DNA of 64,000 nucleotides from NCBI RefSeq assembly GCF_013373865.1, contig NC_050473.1, forward strand, positions 22,699,252 to 22,763,251, in the 5' to 3' direction. The position numbers and the translations under genes are program-made. Position 1 is the stretch's first letter. Every line of letters begins with the position of its first letter. Shown here piece by piece: positions 32,412 to 45,074 of the stretch. This stretch comes from Monomorium pharaonis. Taxonomy: Eukaryota > Arthropoda > Insecta > Hymenoptera > Formicidae. Below the pieces are notes generated by a model, which saw only the letters and a program-made list of their open reading frames with translations, was not told where the DNA came from and searched no databases.

Positions 32412-34838
32412 ATGGCGAACACCATGGAAAAAATAACTTTGATTGACGCAGAAAATAATGTAGAATATAAACTGAAAATTTCATCAAAAATTGCTAATAA
32501 AACTAGAACTGGTAAGTATATTTATATTTTTTTTGTAGAATAGCGCTTATGTTTAAAGATATTTAATACAAAAGTTGGCATAATCTATATTATTATATAT
32601 TATATAATATTTGAATTGTTTTATTAGTTTTAACAGATTTGTAATTAATTTTGTAATTAACAGATCACGAATTTGCATATATGTTATTGGAACATATAAA
32701 AAAAAACAATACGATAATAACATTACAACCATCTAACAATAACATCACAACCAAGCATACAGAGTACAGATAAAAATACAGAAAATGCAAGTTGTAGTAA
32801 TCCAGAAAATAATTTGACTTCAGAATTAAAAGGTAAATTGGCATCGATACATAATTTATAAGAAAATAATTTTAAACTCGTTAATAAGTTATTTTAATTT
32901 GTCTAGATCAACATATATGGACTCGGTCCGAAACAATGCTACTCATTGACTCATACAAAAAGTTCATGAAAACTGAAAACAAAACTCCTTTAAAACATTG
33001 TTGGAATAATATATCTAAAAGAATAGAATATAAAAGGGATATAAAATACCATCAATAAAATGGAGTGAGTCCCAGATGCGCACAGTAATAAACAGACACA
33101 GACTAAATGGACACAGTAACAAACGGACACAGTGCGAAACGGACACAGACCAAATGCGCACAGACCAAGCGGACACAGTAACAAACGGACACAGCAACAA
33201 ACGGACACAGTAACAAACGGACACAGTAACAAACGGACACAGTAACAAACGGACACAGTAACAAACGGACACAGACCAAATGCGCACAGACCAAACGGAC
33301 ACAGTAACAAACGGACACAATAACAAATGGACACAGTAAAAAACGGACACAGTAACAAACGGACACAGACCAAATGCGCACAGACCAAATGCGCACAGAC
33401 CAAACGGACACAGTAACAAACGGACACAGACCAAATGCGCACAGACCAAACGGACACAGTAATAAACTGACACAGACCAAATGCGCACAGACCAAACGGA
33501 CACAGTAATAAACGGACACAGTAACAAACGGACACAGTAATAAACGCACACAGTAACAAACGGACACAGACCAAATGCGCACAGACCAAACGGACACAGT
33601 AACAAACGGACACAGTAACAAACGGACACAGACCAAATGCGCACAGACCAAACGGACACAGTAATAAACGGACACAGTAAAAAACGGACACAGATCAAAT
33701 GCGCACAGACCAAATGCGCACAGACCAAACGGACACAGTAATAAACGGACACAGTAACAAACGGACACAGTAATAAACGGACACAATAACAAACGGACAC
33801 AATAACAGACACAGTAATAAACGGACACAGTAACAAACGGACACAGTAACAAACGGACACAGACCAAATGCGCACAGACCAAACGGATACAGTAACAAAC
33901 AGACACAGTAACAAACGGACACAGACCAATTACGCACAGAGCGAAACAGACACAGACCAAATGCGCACAGAGCGAAACGGACACAGACCAAATGCGTACA
34001 CTGCACATGCGCACGGACCAAATGCATACACGGAAAGTCGCAAACCCATGTGATGCAGTGAATGCTTTGCACGCACACACACACACACATACACACACGG
34101 GGGGGGTGCAAGGGGGGCCTTCGGTCCTTCTCCCGCACCCACCCCGTCCAAGTCGCTAACATATGTGGACTTTACTCTGCTCGCAATGTACATGGATTGC
34201 ATTTGATCCGTGCGCACGTGCAGTGTGCGCATGTGCAGTGTGCGCATTTGGTCCGTGCGCATTTGGTCTGTGTCCGTTTGTTATTGTGTCCGTTTGTTAC
34301 TGTGTCCGTTTGGTCTGTGCGCATTTGGTCTGTGTCCGTTTGTTACTGTGTCCGTTTGTTACTGTGTCCGTTTGTTACTGTGTTCGTTTATTACTGTGTC
34401 CGTTTGTTACTGTGTCCGTTTGGTCTGTGCGCATTTGGTCTGTGCGCATTTGGTCTGTGTCCGTTTGTTACTGTGTCCGTTTATTATTGTGTCTGTTTAT
34501 TACTGTGTCCGTTTGTTACTGTGTCTGTTTGTTACTGTGTCCGTTTGTTGCTGTGTCCGTTTGTTACTGTGTCCGTTTGGTCTGTGCGCATTTGGTCTGT
34601 GTCCGTTTCGCACTGTGTCCGTTTGTTACTGTGTCCGTTTGGTCTGTGTCCGTTTGTTATTGTGTCCGTTTCACTCAGCCTGCTGTGTCTATTTATTACT
34701 GTGCGCATCTGGGACGCTCCCATAAAATGTGCAACCAAATTTCAAAGTTTGAAAAGGACTTACAAAACTGTAACTGACCACAATAAAAAATCTGGTAATA
34801 GTCGGAAACAATGGGAGTTTTATGAGCTATATTTTTAA
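32412..34838 (+). pseudogene. Myb/SANT-like gene split by a foldback element
   Basis: Exon 1 (32412-32511, ATG) encodes MEKITLIDAENNVEYKLKIS; exon 2 is 32664-32832 with one frameshift; exon 3 starts at 32907 with DQHIWTRSETMLLIDSYKKF and HCWNNISKRIEYK. All junctions are GT-AG in phase 1. Beyond the foldback element (33063-34721) the exon resumes as CATKFQSLKRTYKTVTDHNK and RKQWEFYE, completing a Myb/SANT-like domain with three helices (W, W, F/W). A small frameshift lies just before the insertion. It is probably a transcriptional regulator or transposon-derived DNA-binding protein, now inactivated. Confidence 0.6.
33063..34721. mobile_element. Foldback element, complete copy, 8 bp ATAAAATG duplication
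   Basis: The ends GAGTGAGTCCCAGATGCGCAC and, inverted, GGGAGCGTCCCAGATGCGCAC are flanked by ATAAAATG (33055-33062 and 34722-34729). The left arm is an irregular array of two words, GGACACAGTAACAAAC and GGACACAGACCAAATGCGCA. The right arm is its reverse complement. A short core (34020-34170) holds CA repeats and GGGGGGGTGCAAG. Eight-base duplications suggest a hAT- or P-like transposase acting in trans. The 331- and 304-codon ORFs along the arms only reflect the repeat. Confidence 0.85.
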
Positions 34839-35592
34839 TTAGAATTATTAGAAAATTATAATTTACTTAAATTATAATTATTTAGAATAAAATGTAAAGT
34901 AATAATAATAAAATTGTAATTAAAAATAAAATGCAATTAAAAATAAAATTGATAAAATATTTTGTAATGATTTGCCATTAAAAAATAGTAACATAATTTA
35001 TTTACAGTATCTAATAAAAATAACTATTTTTCTTTTTATATACATTTAACATTGTGCATGTATATGAGATGTATATACATTTCAAATATATTAATGGATA
35101 TACACGTCCCAGTAAGCAAGAAACATTGATCAACATTTTTGAAACGTTAATTTTAGAGAAATTTCTTAACATTATAACTTAATGTTTTATAAATATTTGT
35201 AGAATGTTACTTAATAATATTGCCGCCCTAATATTATTAAGACATTTTAAAAACATTTATTAGATGTTATTTAAATGTTTTTAACATTTTTTATGACATA
35301 ACGTTTGATAAATATTTTTTAAATATTACTTTATAATATTGCTGTCTTAATATTATTAAAATATTTTAAAAACTGCACTTATTAATATGTTTTTTAAATT
35401 TTATTAAACGTTATGACATAACGTTTGATAAATATTTTTAAAATATTACTAAATAATATACTGTCCTAATATTTTAAAAACATAAATTACATACGTGTTT
35501 TAAATGTTATTAAACATTATAACATAATTTCATAAATATTCTTAAAATATTAGTTATTTAACACATAAAATCTAAACATTTAATAATTTTAT
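34839..35592. repeat. AT-rich stretch with ~125 bp tandem repeats
   Basis: From about 35107 (CCCAGTAAGCAAG) to 35570, three to four diverged copies share ACATAACGTTTGATAAATAT and AATATTACT(T/A). A fragment of the TATATACATTTAACATT-type satellite lies at 35036-35106. No gene. Confidence 0.55.
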
Positions 35593-35596
35593 AGAC

Positions 35597-37601
35597 CGTA
35601 ACCGTGCTCGCGAACAACTTCGCCTCCGTCCCTGATCGTGGCCCTGAGCCGCCCGGGTGTCGGGGCGACCGTTTCTCGCAAGGTTTCCTACAAAAATATT
35701 TGGTTGGGCGCCAGGTACGTTGAGCGTACCACTCTTCTCTCAACACGCGGGAGATTACGCTTTAATTGACCAAATCACGAAAAAAATAAGCCTCATAAGC
35801 GACCGGGCGTCGGCGGCTCCGATATCCAGCTGTTCAGCCCTAAAATAGCAGAGGGGGAGGTTCGGCGCGGGCGGATGGAATCGGGAAGGCGAGAGAACTA
35901 TTGACCCAACGTAAATTTAACAATAAAATTAACAAATGTATTTAACAGCAAGTGATATAAAATGACAAGGTTTTGTTGAGCGGCAATGGTAATTCGCGCG
36001 TGGTACAAGCGGATGACCGCTCGGAATTAAATTTGGCAAACGCGGGACAGATCTGAAACGAGTTATTTTGCGTACGCGGGAATTCTCCGCCTTGTCTACG
36101 CTTTATCCTGCGCCGTGGACGCCAATGGACACCAAACTCCCGATAGGATAACAATGTCGCCAAGGGCGATCGGGACGAACAGTAACACCGAGCCCGCGCG
36201 ACATGCGACAAACTCGTGCTCTTCCACATATTACAAGATCTCGCGAATGATATGCGCGATAATTCTTAGAAGCTAGCCAACGAGGTGGTACCAAGACAAC
36301 GAGATGAAATCGAATGAGAGCGCAATTAATAAAGATTCGCGATGCCGGTGCGACAGATTGAATTAAACTTTACGGCATACGGCGTACGAACATACGGCAA
36401 TAACAATAAGTTAGAAATGCGCGACGATTCACAACGCGGTTAATAACTCGCGACACAACTATCGGACGAAAGTACAATTGACTCGGCTGCGGATCGGGAC
36501 GCACACGCAATAGTAATATAAAACGAACAGCACGGAACGGACTCACGCGGGCGGGCGCGATCAGGCGAGGGAGCGATACTCCAGTAATTTCGCGCTCTTT
36601 TGTAACTTTACTCCAGTGCTCGGAACATACGGCAATAAATTCGCGATTTTTCCCGCGACTCGCCCAACCGCGAAATCGGTGGGTATTCCAATACGACGCT
36701 CGTCTCACCAAGCTGGTTCCTTCGTCTCGGCCTCATCCGGATCGGGAGCTTTCCGGTTCCTGCGTCCTCTTTCACAAGATATCTTGGCTCGGGATCTGGA
36801 TTGCACGCACTATTCGAGATAACGTCCGCAGCATGAGTGCGGGATCCTGCGGGGGCCGCTTGGCGACGCGCCCCACCTTGCCTCCGATACGCCGCGGTTT
36901 TCCGAAATCGATTTTCGCGCAACGCGCGACGTGCACGCCGTCGCTGACTGATCGATCCAAGCGCGGTAGTCGATACTGTTGGGCCCCGTGCACGAGAATT
37001 TTGGCGCTTTCTTCTGCGGCAAATTCTTCTCTCCTTGCCGGGCGCATCCTCCGCTACCAGGACGTTACCTCCTCCTCGACGAGGGCGTTCACTGATTATA
37101 AGCTGTCGCGATCTCTGTCAAAATTTATGCGGAATCGGGTCTGCAGTCGCCCCGTCGGGATGCCGGCTTCGCGCGCCTTTGCTGGATCCTGAAAGCGTGA
37201 TTCGGTGGCAGTATCGGAATTCTCACAAGATAGAAATTGTAGGCAAGATAAGGGCGGTATTACCTGCGGACCGCTCAAAAAGGGTTTCCATTACTCCCTC
37301 GATGTCCGCTTATTCTGCGACCTCCGGGAAGATTCTCCGACGAGACGAGACTCCGTCGAGAGAAAAATTACAAGATCGATTGCTGTGGCCACCGATTTCC
37401 GCCGCACTCGCGAGGCAGCGCTCGCAAAAATCTTAACGATCAATAAACGGACAACATATGGGATGGCACACACACAAAAACACGAGACAACACGCTTTTG
37501 CATCCGTTCCCGAGCGGAAGGACGCAAGACCCGCGTGATGGTAACGCGTAAGGGCCCTTAGGGCCTTGTGACGGACAGCAGCCTGCGGCTGTCACGTCAC
37601 A
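35597..37601 (-). mobile_element. 2.0 kb solo LTR, copy A, AGAC target duplication
   Basis: Plus-strand ends are CGTAACCG (first T mutated) and GTCACGTCACA, flanked by AGAC at 35593-35596 and 37602-37605. It is homologous end to end with 47099-49094. Minus orientation (TGTGACGTGACAGCC...) is suggested by similarity of the start to the 12.2 kb element's LTR. It contains GGTTGGGCGCCAGG near 35700. The ORFs inside are compositional. Confidence 0.85.
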
Positions 37602-37605
37602 AGAC

Positions 37606-37984
37606 ATAAATTAAAATATTTTTCATGTGTTTATAATACGAATTTTATAAGAACTAGTACAAAAAATTAAAAGTTTAACAATTTTTAAGATTTAAAATTT
37701 TATTAGTTAAAGTATTTACTTACTCATATAATACTAAAATTATTTTTAAATAATTGTATTTAATGTACTAAAATTACATTAATTTATTTATTGTTTGACA
37801 TAAATATTTTTTGTAGAAATTAAAAAAAAATCATTAAGTGACTATTTTTTATTAATATTTTATAATAACATAATTTTAGTTTTATAAAGAACAGAGCAAA
37901 CAGATATTTTTATTAAGTTATTTCACATATATAAAAATCAGTAAAAACTAAAATATTTATTTATAAAAATATTATTTAACTGCA
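37606..37984. other. AT-rich stretch
   Basis: No feature recognised. Confidence 0.4.
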
Positions 37985-37985
37985 C

Positions 37986-38282
37986 CCCAAGTAGCACGTA
38001 AAATGGCTGCGAACGTTGTTGCAGTTTAAACCAGCATTTTTGTCTAGCACAGTTACTGCCACAACATTATTGCAACGTTTTGACAATGTTGTAGCAGCAA
38101 AAATGGGACAACATTTTTAGGTTTTAAACATGTTGTTGCTGCTATTTGGCTGTACAGCTATGTTGCTATAAAAAAGTTATAATAACTTCTTTGTAGCAAA
38201 ATAGCTGTACAACCAAATAGCAGCAACAACATATTCGCAGCCGTTTTACAGCTATACATTCGCTATTTTAGTAAATTAATTA
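37986..38282. mobile_element. MITE-like palindrome with GTTGTTGCAG words
   Basis: CCCAAGTAGCACGTAAAATGGCTGCGAACG at the left is mirrored by CGCAGCCGTTTTAC near 38250. TTGCTGCTATTTGGCTGTACAGC and its complement pair around about 38165. Confidence 0.6.
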
Positions 38283-38889
38283 AGAAAGCATAAAAATAAT
38301 TTAATAAATAAATGTTTTGAATATATAAATTAAGATTTAAAAATACAAATTAATTAAATTAAATTTTAATTTTAAAATTATGTTTAAAAAATAAAAAAAT
38401 TATTTATTCAACTAGGATTGAACTTGAAATCTTTGCCTTATTAAATTGAGATAAAAAAATTAATGTATATTATTAATTAATAGCTGTAAATTACTACAAC
38501 TTATACTATACAAATAATAATATTAACGCTGACGCAAATTTCTAAGTACGCTAATTACAGAACTACGCATAGAGTTTTAAGTACTAATTTTCGAGTCTTA
38601 TAAATAACGCATGGATCCGCTTAACCGTCGCTGATACATGCTAGATGTAATATAAAATTGATAGTCATGCTACTTTTTACTTTTGCTTTGGAATACAAAT
38701 TACAGCCAAATTACAGCTATTGTGGCTGTAATTTAGCTTTTACCAATGAACATACTCAAGCACTAATGGCGCGCAAGCGCGATAAACGTCTCACGTGCCA
38801 CTCTCACTACGTCTCACATGGCGTACATGTAAACACGCTAATCATAGCATAACCTTCAAAAATTGATTTTTGCTGTGCAATAAACTTAA
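38283..38889. other. AT-rich stretch with a possible antisense tRNA-like relic
   Basis: GGATTGAACTTGAAATC at about 38414 could be an antisense box B. A 64-codon ORF (38658-38852) shows no motif. Nothing else recognised. Confidence 0.3.
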
Positions 38890-39412
38890 TCCAAGTAACA
38901 CTGTCTACCTATATTAGCTGCGACAGGAAAAAAGTGATTAGTATAACCTCCCAACTTTGTTTACAGGTATTTGCCAACAAACGGTATTTTGCTGGATGTT
39001 TAGCTGCGAAAGCGCTATAACAGCTAATAAAAAAGTCAAAATACTGCAACAGCTATTTCAGCTATTTTGATAGCTATGAAGTCGTTGTGACAGAAATTAA
39101 AAAAGCAAAATATAGCCACAGCTATTTTAACTATATTAATAGCTGTATAATTGTGACAGCTACTCATATAGTTAAAATAGCTGTGGCTATATTTTGCTTT
39201 TTTAGTGTCTGTCACGACTTTATAGCTATAAAAATAGTTGAAATAGCTGTTGCAGTATTTTGACTTTTCTATTAGCTGTTAAAGCGCTTACGCAGCTAAA
39301 TATCCAGCAAAATAGCATTTGTAGCCAAATATCTGTAAACAAATCTGGGAGGATGTTATACCAACCACTTTTTTGCTATCGCAGCTAATATAGGTAGACT
39401 GTGTTACTTGGG
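38890..39412. mobile_element. 523 bp near-complete palindrome (long hairpin MITE)
   Basis: The left arm from CCAAGTAACACTGTCTACC through TTTGCTGGATGTTTAGCTGCG pairs with the right arm through CGCAGCTAAATATCCAGCAAA to GTAGACTGTGTTACTTGGG. The centre is about 39150. Arms are about 255 bp with very high identity and contain repeated AGCTATTTT words. Confidence 0.85.
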
Positions 39413-40390
39413 ACGTTTTATCTTTCTGACATCTATTAATCTAATCTATAACAAATATGTATTCATGAGCATTAGGTGTTCATGGATCATCACGAAATGT
39501 TAGGTTGCGTAGGGTCTTTAAAGTCAAGCAACGTCGACGGCGGTTCAGAGTTGGATGGATGACCGTAGATATTAAGTAACCGTAGATATTACGCAAGCAA
39601 GCACGCACACATTCAAATGCACGCACAAAAGAAAAAGAAAGAGAGCTGGCAAATTATTCGGTTTAGCGGCGCCAAGTTTTTGTAATAAAATTTGTATTAA
39701 AATATTTATTTGTAATATTTGAACAAATAATTATTTGTAAAAGTGGATGTTTTAGTTCGTATGAACATTCATTTTCATAGTTGGCGTATTTTCTTCATGT
39801 CATAATTTTTATAGAGAAAATGAACTTTTTGTTCTTTTTGGGGGGAAAAGACAATTTTATTAAAATTTCCTTTGTAGTGCACATTTGTAATGCCAAATAA
39901 AAATTATTTTGTACAAAAATAGATTTTTGAGAGCGTTTCATGCGCGCGTATACTTGGCGCTTTTTTATAACTTTTTTAAAAAAAGTAATTTTGTTGCGAT
40001 TTATTAATTACATTATTCTTGCGATGACTGACACTTTTGTATCGTAACTGCAATAGTTTCGAAAACGTAATAACGTATAACACATGCTTTTAAAAATAAT
40101 AATTATTTATTACAATTAGAAATAGTTATTAATTATAATAAATAATTAATTTTTTAAAGTACTTCATACGTTTCATGTTTTCTACCGCATTCGCAATGCA
40201 AAGGTTTTATCCGATCGTTTGTTTTATCTCGCCGCTCGCGTCAACCACGCGCCACGCAGCCAAGGATGCGGCGCCGCAGACGGCAACAGTCGCGACAGCG
40301 ACTCCTACCACGCCGTCGCACCGACGCGCTCGCTCCCTCTGTTTACGGCGCCGATATTCTTGGTCCCAATCGCAGCACGTTGTAAACATA
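39413..40390. other. Intergenic DNA without recognised gene
   Basis: AT-rich to about 40170, then GC-richer (40200-40390). No supported ORF. Confidence 0.35.
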
Positions 40391-40526
40391 AGGGCCTAAA
40401 CACAATGCCAGGCAACAGGCAATAGGAACAGAAATAATGAAAGAGAGAAAGGATCTTCTTCTCTCTTTCTCTCTTTCTTTATTTCCTGTTTCTATTGCCT
40501 GTTGCCTGGCATTGTGTGATGGCCTT
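40391..40526. repeat. 136 bp hairpin
   Basis: AGGGCCTAAACACAATGCCA plus GGCAACAGGCAATAG pairs with CTATTGCCTGTTGCC plus TGGCATTGTG and GGCCTT. The loop is GA/CT-rich near 40455. Confidence 0.75.
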
Positions 40527-40863
40527 AACCCTCGTGGTCGTCGTCGTGCAGTCTCTGCGGTCCGTCGCTTTGCGTCGAGTCCTGCGCTATTCGCATTCGC
40601 GTTTCTTTTAAAGTAATTTTTGAAAACGGTGAGTAAAGTAATTTTTGGAAATCGGTAGTGAGTGAATAAACAGTAAACCCGTAATTTTTATTGTGTCAAT
40701 TAAGTGTAATTAGTAAAAGCGAGAAAGTTTGGATGTGTCGTGCATCTTTAACAACCATCTCTAATGATTGTTCATAAGCATGAAAATTGGCTACGCTGCT
40801 ACAAGGTGAGTGAGCAGGTGTGTGAGTAATTAAATGAGAGAGTGTCTGAGTGTTTATGCGTCA

Positions 40864-41052
40864 GACGCTGCAACCAGCTGATTGATACACGCGATGTGTA
40901 TATGTATGCCGTGTTTGTGTAAAAAAAGAGAGAGAAAGAGAGAGAGAGAAAGTGCGTGCGTATGACCGTCTTCCCCCCCTCCCTCTCTCTCTCTCTTACA
41001 GAAACACGGCATACACACACATCGCGTGTAGCAATCAGCTGGTTGCAGCGTC
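40864..41052. repeat. 189 bp hairpin
   Basis: GACGCTGCAACCAGCTGATT with ATACACGCGATGTGT and TATGCCGTGTTT pairs with AAACACGGCATA, ACACATCGCGTGTA and AATCAGCTGGTTGCAGCGTC. The loop is a purine/pyrimidine-asymmetric GA and CT tract. Confidence 0.8.
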
Positions 41053-41060
41053 CGACGATC

Positions 41061-41420
41061 CGGAACAACTTTGAATTATTACAATGATTTTAAGAAACAC
41101 GTATTCCTAACATAATTCCAAGACAATATTTTCTTTACCAAAATTTTATTTAAAGCATAATTTTATGTTATAAGATAAAATAGTTAGCGACTTATACGGT
41201 GGTAATCACCCGTCAGCTGACGCGGATAGTCAGCCGCGCCCGCGTTACGTGGCGCGCCGCCTCTGCCTGCCTTCTGTACTCGACGCGTAATTCGTTAACT
41301 ATTTTGGCTTATAACTCAAAAACTACGCTTTAAATAAAATTTTGGTAAAGGAAAAATTGTTTTAGAATTGCGTCAGGAATACGTCATTTTACGAATTTAA
41401 TGTTATTTTGAATGACCCTG
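41061..41420. mobile_element. 360 bp foldback MITE
   Basis: Left-arm blocks (ACGTATTCCTAACATAATTC, TTTACCAAAATTTTATTTAA, AAAATAGTTA) recur inverted in the right arm (TTAAATAAAATTTTGGTAAA, GAATTGCGTCAGGAATACGT). The right terminus is GACCCTG followed by TA. Confidence 0.7.
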
Positions 41421-41475
41421 TATATACATTTAACATTGGATGCTGTATATATATTCCAAATACATTAATAAATAT

Positions 41476-41834
41476 TGTAAGAAACTGATAATTAATGATC
41501 AGTATCGGAGTAATCCTTTCCAAGCTGTAACCTTGTAAGGATGTGGATGCGACAGGAGAAAGCAGGAGAAAAGATCGCGATTGAGTCGAGCCTAAGACTT
41601 TATTAAATTTTACTTGCTTTACAATGCGTACGTGTCGCAATTTGAGTTAAGACTGCCGGTCTTTTCTATTACATTGTAACGTTCGGCTCCGAAATCGTCG
41701 GGCTGCGCACAGGACCTAGTGCGCAAGGCGTTTTGCGCTTTTCAGAGCTACGCGGCGCTGATCTATCGTTCACGTGGAGCAAGTGCTGCTCCGCATTATG
41801 GAGAGCATACCGGGTGACCAAAAAATTCTTTACA
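41476..41834 (-). repeat. 3' LTR of the 5.5 kb gypsy element
   Basis: 359 bp, direct repeat of 46612-46970. The minus strand contains TTTAATAAAGTC, a probable poly(A) signal. Confidence 0.9.
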
Positions 41835-42123
41835 GTTCGACCGTTCTGACTCGGCGTTCGTCCTCGAACGCTATTTCTTATCCCGCGAGAAGAAACGCGG
41901 ATAACGTACATGATCGCTGGTTGAAATGTTTTCGCCGCTAATTAACATGGTTATCTCAGAAATCGACAATACGTGATTTTCTTCTTTTAACAAATGATTA
42001 CGAAATGACTTAACAATATTATCTTAACACTAATAGCTTAATGCTAATGGAACGCATGTTTTACAAACTATCTTTACAATATTATCTTAATGCTTTAATC
42101 ATACAGATCTTTCACTAATAAAC

Positions 42124-45074
42124 TTAATCTAATTTTAGCTTTGAGCTTTGCCCTGGCCGTGGTTGCAAATCTTTGATCATAACATAATCCCCGACAACAT
42201 ACTTCAAAATTTTTGTGTGCTTTTTGTCATAATATCGTTTATTATATTTACGCAGTTGGTCAGTAGCCTCGATGGCTATTGCCTTGTTTGTTTCTCGTTC
42301 GGAGGCGAGATCGCGATCAATGCCGGCGAGTTGATTTATTAAATCGGTAACAATTTTGTCGCTGTGCTCGCAGCGATCATATCCGAGGAGCAATTTAGCG
42401 GGTGTATTCTTAATCGCAGTATGAAACGTATTATTTATAACATACTGAGCCCTATCAAGATGGGCGTGCCACTGGGCCTGTTCTTCGATTAATTTTTTAA
42501 GAGAGGTTTTTAGAAATTTGTTTACCCGTTCTACCATCCCGTTGGCCCACGGGGAGGCGACGGCAATTAACGAATGTGACACGTTTAACTCCTTGAGAAA
42601 ATCACCGAATTCCGATGATGTAAAGGCTGTGCCTCGGTCGGAGATAATTTTCTTGGGCTTGTCGAAAATGCTAAACAACAATTTTAAACGTTCAACGACC
42701 TCCTTGATTCCCGTCGATCTCGTGGGATAAAGCCATGTAAATCTAGAGAAAGCATCGATAATGACTAGAACATGTTTAAAATTTTCTTCGGCCGCCGGCA
42801 GCGGACCGAAATGATCGATGTGCAAAACTTCGAATGAATCCAGGGCCGTATCGTTAAGTTGCATTTCGCCCTCTTTACCGTGCGTGGAGCTATTAGCCGC
42901 GAGACAAGTGATGCAATTATCGATATGATCTCTAATCTTTTTCCTTATCGACGGAAACCAATAAATAGCGTAGACGCCTTGGTAAGTCTTTTCAAAACCG
43001 CAGTGTGCCATCTCATCGTGATAGGCTCTTATCACTTTCGCTATCATAGAGTCCGGTACCACAAAACGCGGACGATCCTCCGACTTTCTGTAGACTAGGC
43101 CTTCGATTAATTCGAATTTGTCGTGATCCGAATATTCGAGTTGCTGAGCCAGCTCGTTAAGTTTCGGATCTTGCAGTTGCTTATACTCTAATTCACGTTC
43201 TATCGGCATGTACGCCGAGTAAGCTACTTGTCGGCTAAGCGCGTCGACATGCGACATACGATGACCGGCTCTATGTATTACTTTAAATTTATAGTCCTGT
43301 AATTTTAAAGTCCAACGCGCGATACGCGGGTTGAGGTTTGCTTTAGTCACAGCGTGTACGAGGCTATTACAATCGGTCACGACCGTGAATTCGATTCCGT
43401 ATAAATAAATATGAAACTTTTCGACCGCGCGTACGATAGCGAGCATTTCAAGCTCGAAGCTGTGGTAATTAGCCTCGGCTTTATTAGTCGTCTGACTGTG
43501 GTAGGCTATCGGAGCCCATCCGTTAGCGGTATTTTTTTGTAATAGAATCGCGCCTAGTCCTAGCGCGCTCGCGTCCGTATGAAGATGCGTTTCCGCTAGC
43601 GGATCATAAATTCCTAGTACCGGTAACGACGTTAGCGCGTCCTTGAGCGAATTAAACGCGCGGTCGCAATCTTCATTGAATGAAAAATCTACGGCCTTCC
43701 GGAGAAGAAGTTGTAATGGTCTAGCTTTGTGCGTATAATTTTTAATGAATTTTCGGAAGTAATTCGTAAGTCCCAGGAAACGTTGGACTTCTGTAACGTT
43801 TCGCGGACGCGGAAATTTCCGAACCGCTTCCGTGTGTCTCGGGCTAATCGTTATCTCGCCTGGAGTGATGATATACCCGAGGTACTCAACTTTAGATTTC
43901 AAGAACTGACATTTAGTGAGGTTCAGTTCGAAACCATAGCGTTTTAATTGGAGTAGAACGGCGCGGATTATACTTAACTTTTCAGATACCGTATCGGACG
44001 GAATCATGATGTCGTCAATATATACAATAATTTGTTCACTTCTGATGAAGGTTTGCAAAATGTTTACCAGACGCTTCTGAAACTCGGCCGGAGCTTCACA
44101 ATAACCGAAGGGCAAACGGACGTACTCGTATTGTCCGGTGTTGCGAAGGAAAAATATTTGGTATGGTCGGGATGAACATGGATTTGGTGGAAACCGTTCT
44201 TCAAATCCAAGAGGGTAAAGACCGATTTATTCCCCAAGCGCGCAACGCAGTCCTCTATAAGCGGAAAGGGGTATTTTTGCTTTACCACGCGAGCATTTAG
44301 TGGCCGAAGATCCACGCATAAACGTAATGATCCATTCTTCTTGCGGACCGGTACGATTCGCGCGCAGTATTGTGAAGCGCTGGGCCGTATAATTTCGCGA
44401 TCTAAAAGATCGTCTACAATTTCGCGGATTTGCTTTCTCTCCGCCCAAGCGAAGCGACGCGACGCGTACGCGTAAACTGAGTCGTCCTTTAATTTTACGG
44501 TGATTTGATAATCGTCCTCCACCGTGTCGACATCTGTTGCCTGAATTTCTACAAGTAAATTTTTTAATTCTTTTTTTACCTCGGAATTGAAATCGATTTT
44601 AATTTCGTCAAATTGACTCTGACTGGAATCTCCTTCCTGGTGACAGGCCAGGATTTGGAGCAGCGCTTCGGGGAAGTGAGAGTCACTGTTCCCCTCGGCG
44701 TTAGGCATATACGTGACCATGATTTTTTGTTCATCAAGGAAATCCCGGCCTAGTATAAGATCGGTACAAATACCGTTGTCCTTTAGGACATGTAAACGAA
44801 TGTTCAAAACAGAGCTTGATAGATCACGCAGTCAAATGGTGGCCGAAACCGTGCCCAGAATGTTTATCGATTCGTCATTTAATGCTTTATATAAATGTTC
44901 CGGTGATTTTAACTCTATCCCGGGAGCTTCTAGAAGCGTCTTATAAACATGTAAGCTAACGAAGGAAATCGGACTACCGGTGTCCACCAGCGCATGTAAA
45001 TAGCAGTGCTTATTATTTAGCGAAATAATACTCGCAGGGCGACCATCAGATAGAACGAGCCTACCGTTACTCGA
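42124..45074 (-). pseudogene. gypsy pol: protease, RT, RNase H, integrase
   Basis: Protease: ALVDTGSPISF (about 45000), then an in-frame TGA near 44834. RT begins in ORF 44807-44064 and continues, after a one-base shift near 44150, in the 663-codon ORF ending at 42124 (no native start). In that ORF YIDD is at residues 32-35, RNase H HTDAS at 179-183 and VVTDCN near 248. The integrase zinc residues are H366, H371, C401 and C404, and the catalytic D434, D493 and E529 are all present. The pol frame follows the gag TAG without a shift, so gag-pol may have been one frame with readthrough, or the TAG may be a mutation. Confidence 0.85.

Noticed and set aside
33063..34721. CRISPR-like array
   Set aside because: Units are contiguous words without unique spacers, the arms are inverted copies and the host is a eukaryote; an 8 bp target duplication shows a transposon.
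33015..34838. ORFs of 155-331 codons on both strands along the foldback arms
   Set aside because: They only translate the GGACACAG-type repeat words; periodic composition keeps frames open on both strands.
36370..37561. Many ORFs in the 2 kb solo LTRs (also 47811-49044)
   Set aside because: Not conserved in frame between copies A and B; compositional.
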